From an uncultured Eubacteriales bacterium (lineage in GTDB: Bacteria > Bacillota > Clostridia > Christensenellales > Aristaeellaceae), in assembly GCA_900540045.1 (NCBI GenBank), contig UQEF01000114.1:1-6782 (forward strand): a DNA stretch of 6,782 bases, written 5' to 3'. How positions within the stretch are numbered: position 1 is the first letter of the stretch; each line of letters starts with the position of its first letter. The position numbers and the translations under genes were made by a program. Shown in pieces: positions 5,574 to 6,782 of this stretch. The notes beneath the pieces were generated by a model. That model worked only from the letters and a program-made list of their open reading frames with translations, was not told the DNA's origin and did no database searches.

Positions 5574-5602
5574 GGTAAAACCTCCTATATATGTGAATAA
5601 AA

Positions 5603-6721
5603 TTATTGTTGTTCCAGAATTTTTATCAGCCGTTCCGCAACTTCTTTGCCGTCGCCGGGGCGGTTCGCACTGCCGAAGCTGAAACGTAAGGTCGACAGCG
5701 CATCCTCGGCCGCAGTGCCGCCCAGAGCCATCAAAACGTGGGAGGGTTCCTGCACGCCGCGGTTGTCGCACGCTGCGCCGGGGGAAACACTGACCCCTGC
5801 TACATCCAGCTGGTAGGTCAGCCGCTGGCCGCTGCGGCCGGGTAGGCCAACGCTCAGCAGGCCCGGCAGGCCGTCCACAGGGGTGTGCAGCCGTGCTTCG
5901 GGCCGGGCAGCATGCAGCGTCTGCCAAAACTCCTCGGCTAGGGCACGCTTTTTGGCAGTGCGCTGGCGGCGCTCAGCGCAGGTGACCTTGAACGCTGCGG
6001 CCAAGCCCGCAATCAGCGCTGCGGGCTCAGTGCCGGGGCGCAGGCCGTACTGTTGACTGCCGCCGTAAATCAGCGGGCGCAGTTTGCGAGGCTCGCGCAC
6101 ATACAAGAAGCCGATGCCCTTTGGCCCGCCGAACTTGTGGGCCGACGCCGACAGAAAATCGATGCCGTCCAGCGGGATGGCCAGGTGTCCCGCAGCCTGC
6201 ACAGCGTCAACGTGCAGCAGCACATCCGCCTCACGGCAGAGCGCTGCCAGCGCGGGGATGTTCTGTACAACGCCTACCTCGTTGTTGGCGTACTGCAAGC
6301 TGACCATGTTGGGGTGGGCCGCCAGGGCGCGGGTCAAGCTCTCAGGTACAACGCGGCCGAACCCGTCAACCTCCAGCGTTGTCATGCGGCCGCCGTCATC
6401 CCGGATTGACGCGCAGGCGTTCAGAACCGAGTGGTGCTCGATGGGCGTTGTGACCACATGGCCGCCCTGCGGCACCGTGCCACGGATGGCCCAGGTGTTG
6501 CTCTCGCTGCCGCCGGAGGTGAAAAATATATGGTCGGGGGTGCAGCCCAGATTTTCCGCCACGGTCAGCCGTGCTTTTTCCACGGTCTGCTTGGTGTGCA
6601 GGGCGCTGCGATAGAGTGCGGCGGGGTTCGCGTACTCTTGGTATGCGGTATACATGGCCTCCAGCGCCAGCGGCTCAATGGGCGCGGTGGCGGCATGGTC
6701 CGCATAAATTTCGTGGTTCAT
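5603..6721 (-). CDS. Cysteine desulfurase (NifS/IscS-like, class V aminotransferase fold)
   Basis: The 372-aa PLP enzyme converts L-cysteine to alanine and passes the sulfur, as a persulfide, to Fe-S cluster or tRNA/cofactor thiolation pathways. It opens with the family start IYADHAATAP. PLP-site residues can be placed: FTSGGSESN (67-75), H96 in EHHSVL, D172 and Q175 in HVDAVQ, and the Schiff-base lysine K196 in SAHKFGGPKG. LRPGTEP (227-233) is the substrate-binding block, with Pro where many homologues have Asn. The persulfide cysteine is C318 in SPGAACDN, a variant of the usual SGSACxS. The start at 6721 has a modest GAGG 9 bases upstream; a TTG at 6736 in the same frame has no binding site and is less likely. 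It lies 29 bases before the glucuronidase gene and 11 bases after an upstream partial ORF, so it is probably mid-operon. Which pathway receives the sulfur is not visible here; no IscU or ThiI gene is in the window. Confidence 0.93.
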   Translation of the reverse strand: MNHEIYADHAATAPIEPLALEAMYTAYQEYANPAALYRSALHTKQTVEKARLTVAENLGCTPDHIFFTSGGSESNTWAIRGTVPQGGHVVTTPIEHHSVLNACASIRDDGGRMTTLEVDGFGRVVPESLTRALAAHPNMVSLQYANNEVGVVQNIPALAALCREADVLLHVDAVQAAGHLAIPLDGIDFLSASAHKFGGPKGIGFLYVREPRKLRPLIYGGSQQYGLRPGTEPAALIAGLAAAFKVTCAERRQRTAKKRALAEEFWQTLHAARPEARLHTPVDGLPGLLSVGLPGRSGQRLTYQLDVAGVSVSPGAACDNRGVQEPSHVLMALGGTAAEDALSTLRFSFGSANRPGDGKEVAERLIKILEQQ

Positions 6722-6732
6722 AGGTAGTTGCC

Positions 6733-6782
6733 TCAAATAAATGTAAAGGAATCAAAGTCAAACTGCGTGCCGGGCAGGAAGA
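6733..6782 (-). CDS. C-terminal end of an unidentified upstream gene (partial)
   Basis: One minus-strand frame is open from the window edge to a TGA (complement of 6733-6735) and encodes the tail FLPGTQFDFDSFTFI. The stop lies 11 bases before the desulfurase start, typical operon spacing, and the GAGG used by the desulfurase overlaps this stop. Only 15 residues are visible, so the product cannot be identified, and chance openness over 50 bases cannot be excluded. No convincing promoter is seen here, which agrees with transcription entering from an upstream gene. Confidence 0.4.
   Translation of the reverse strand, partial: FLPGTQFDFDSFTFI

Noticed and set aside
5574..5927. 118-codon extension upstream of the glucuronidase start in the same frame
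   Set aside because: It lies inside the desulfurase gene in a different frame and encodes Arg/Pro-rich sequence unlike GH67. The ATG at 5573 has an ideal AGGAGG site and a family-like N-terminus.
6722..6736. TTG start five codons upstream for the desulfurase
   Set aside because: It has no ribosome binding site, while the ATG at 6721 gives the usual family N-terminus just before the IYADHAAT block.

Overview
The window joins two unlike pieces of DNA from what looks like a gut Clostridia genome (Bacillota; an Oscillospiraceae member such as a Faecalibacterium, Gemmiger or Subdoligranulum relative is my best guess from protein style and base composition, not proven). Bases 1 to about 2555 are AT-rich (for example 20 G+C of 60 in 1681-1740). 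From about 2560 onward the DNA is GC-rich (40 of 60 in 4801-4860) and looks like host chromosome.

Left part, probably the end of a mobile element. It opens with the last ~77 codons of a RepA-like/AAA replication protein and a 38-residue small ORF. A strong sigma-A promoter follows (TTGATA-17-TATAAT), bracketed by two identical 20-bp palindromic repeats. It drives a two-gene operon: an ABC/SMC-type AAA ATPase of 383 aa, and a 172-aa partner with an E-G-x-x-E TOPRIM-like start. This is the architecture of split OLD-family anti-phage systems (AbiL/RloAB, PARIS and the like), but I cannot assign it to a named type. It is the best candidate here for an undescribed system. Two hairpins with U-tracts follow, which could be tandem terminators or the end of a small RNA. 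Then comes the remnant of an XRE-family repressor gene on the minus strand, broken by a frameshift and lacking its 5' part.

Right part, host metabolism. An AraC-family regulator (+) with its own promoter converges, across a bidirectional terminator, on a minus-strand operon. That operon reads, in transcription order: the tail of an unidentified gene, a PLP-dependent cysteine desulfurase, and a cytoplasmic GH67 alpha-glucuronidase. The glucuronidase removes (4-O-methyl)glucuronic acid from xylan-derived aldouronic acids. The AraC protein, with its sugar-binding-type cupin domain, is a plausible regulator of that pathway.

No tRNA, rRNA, CRISPR array or complete insertion sequence was seen.
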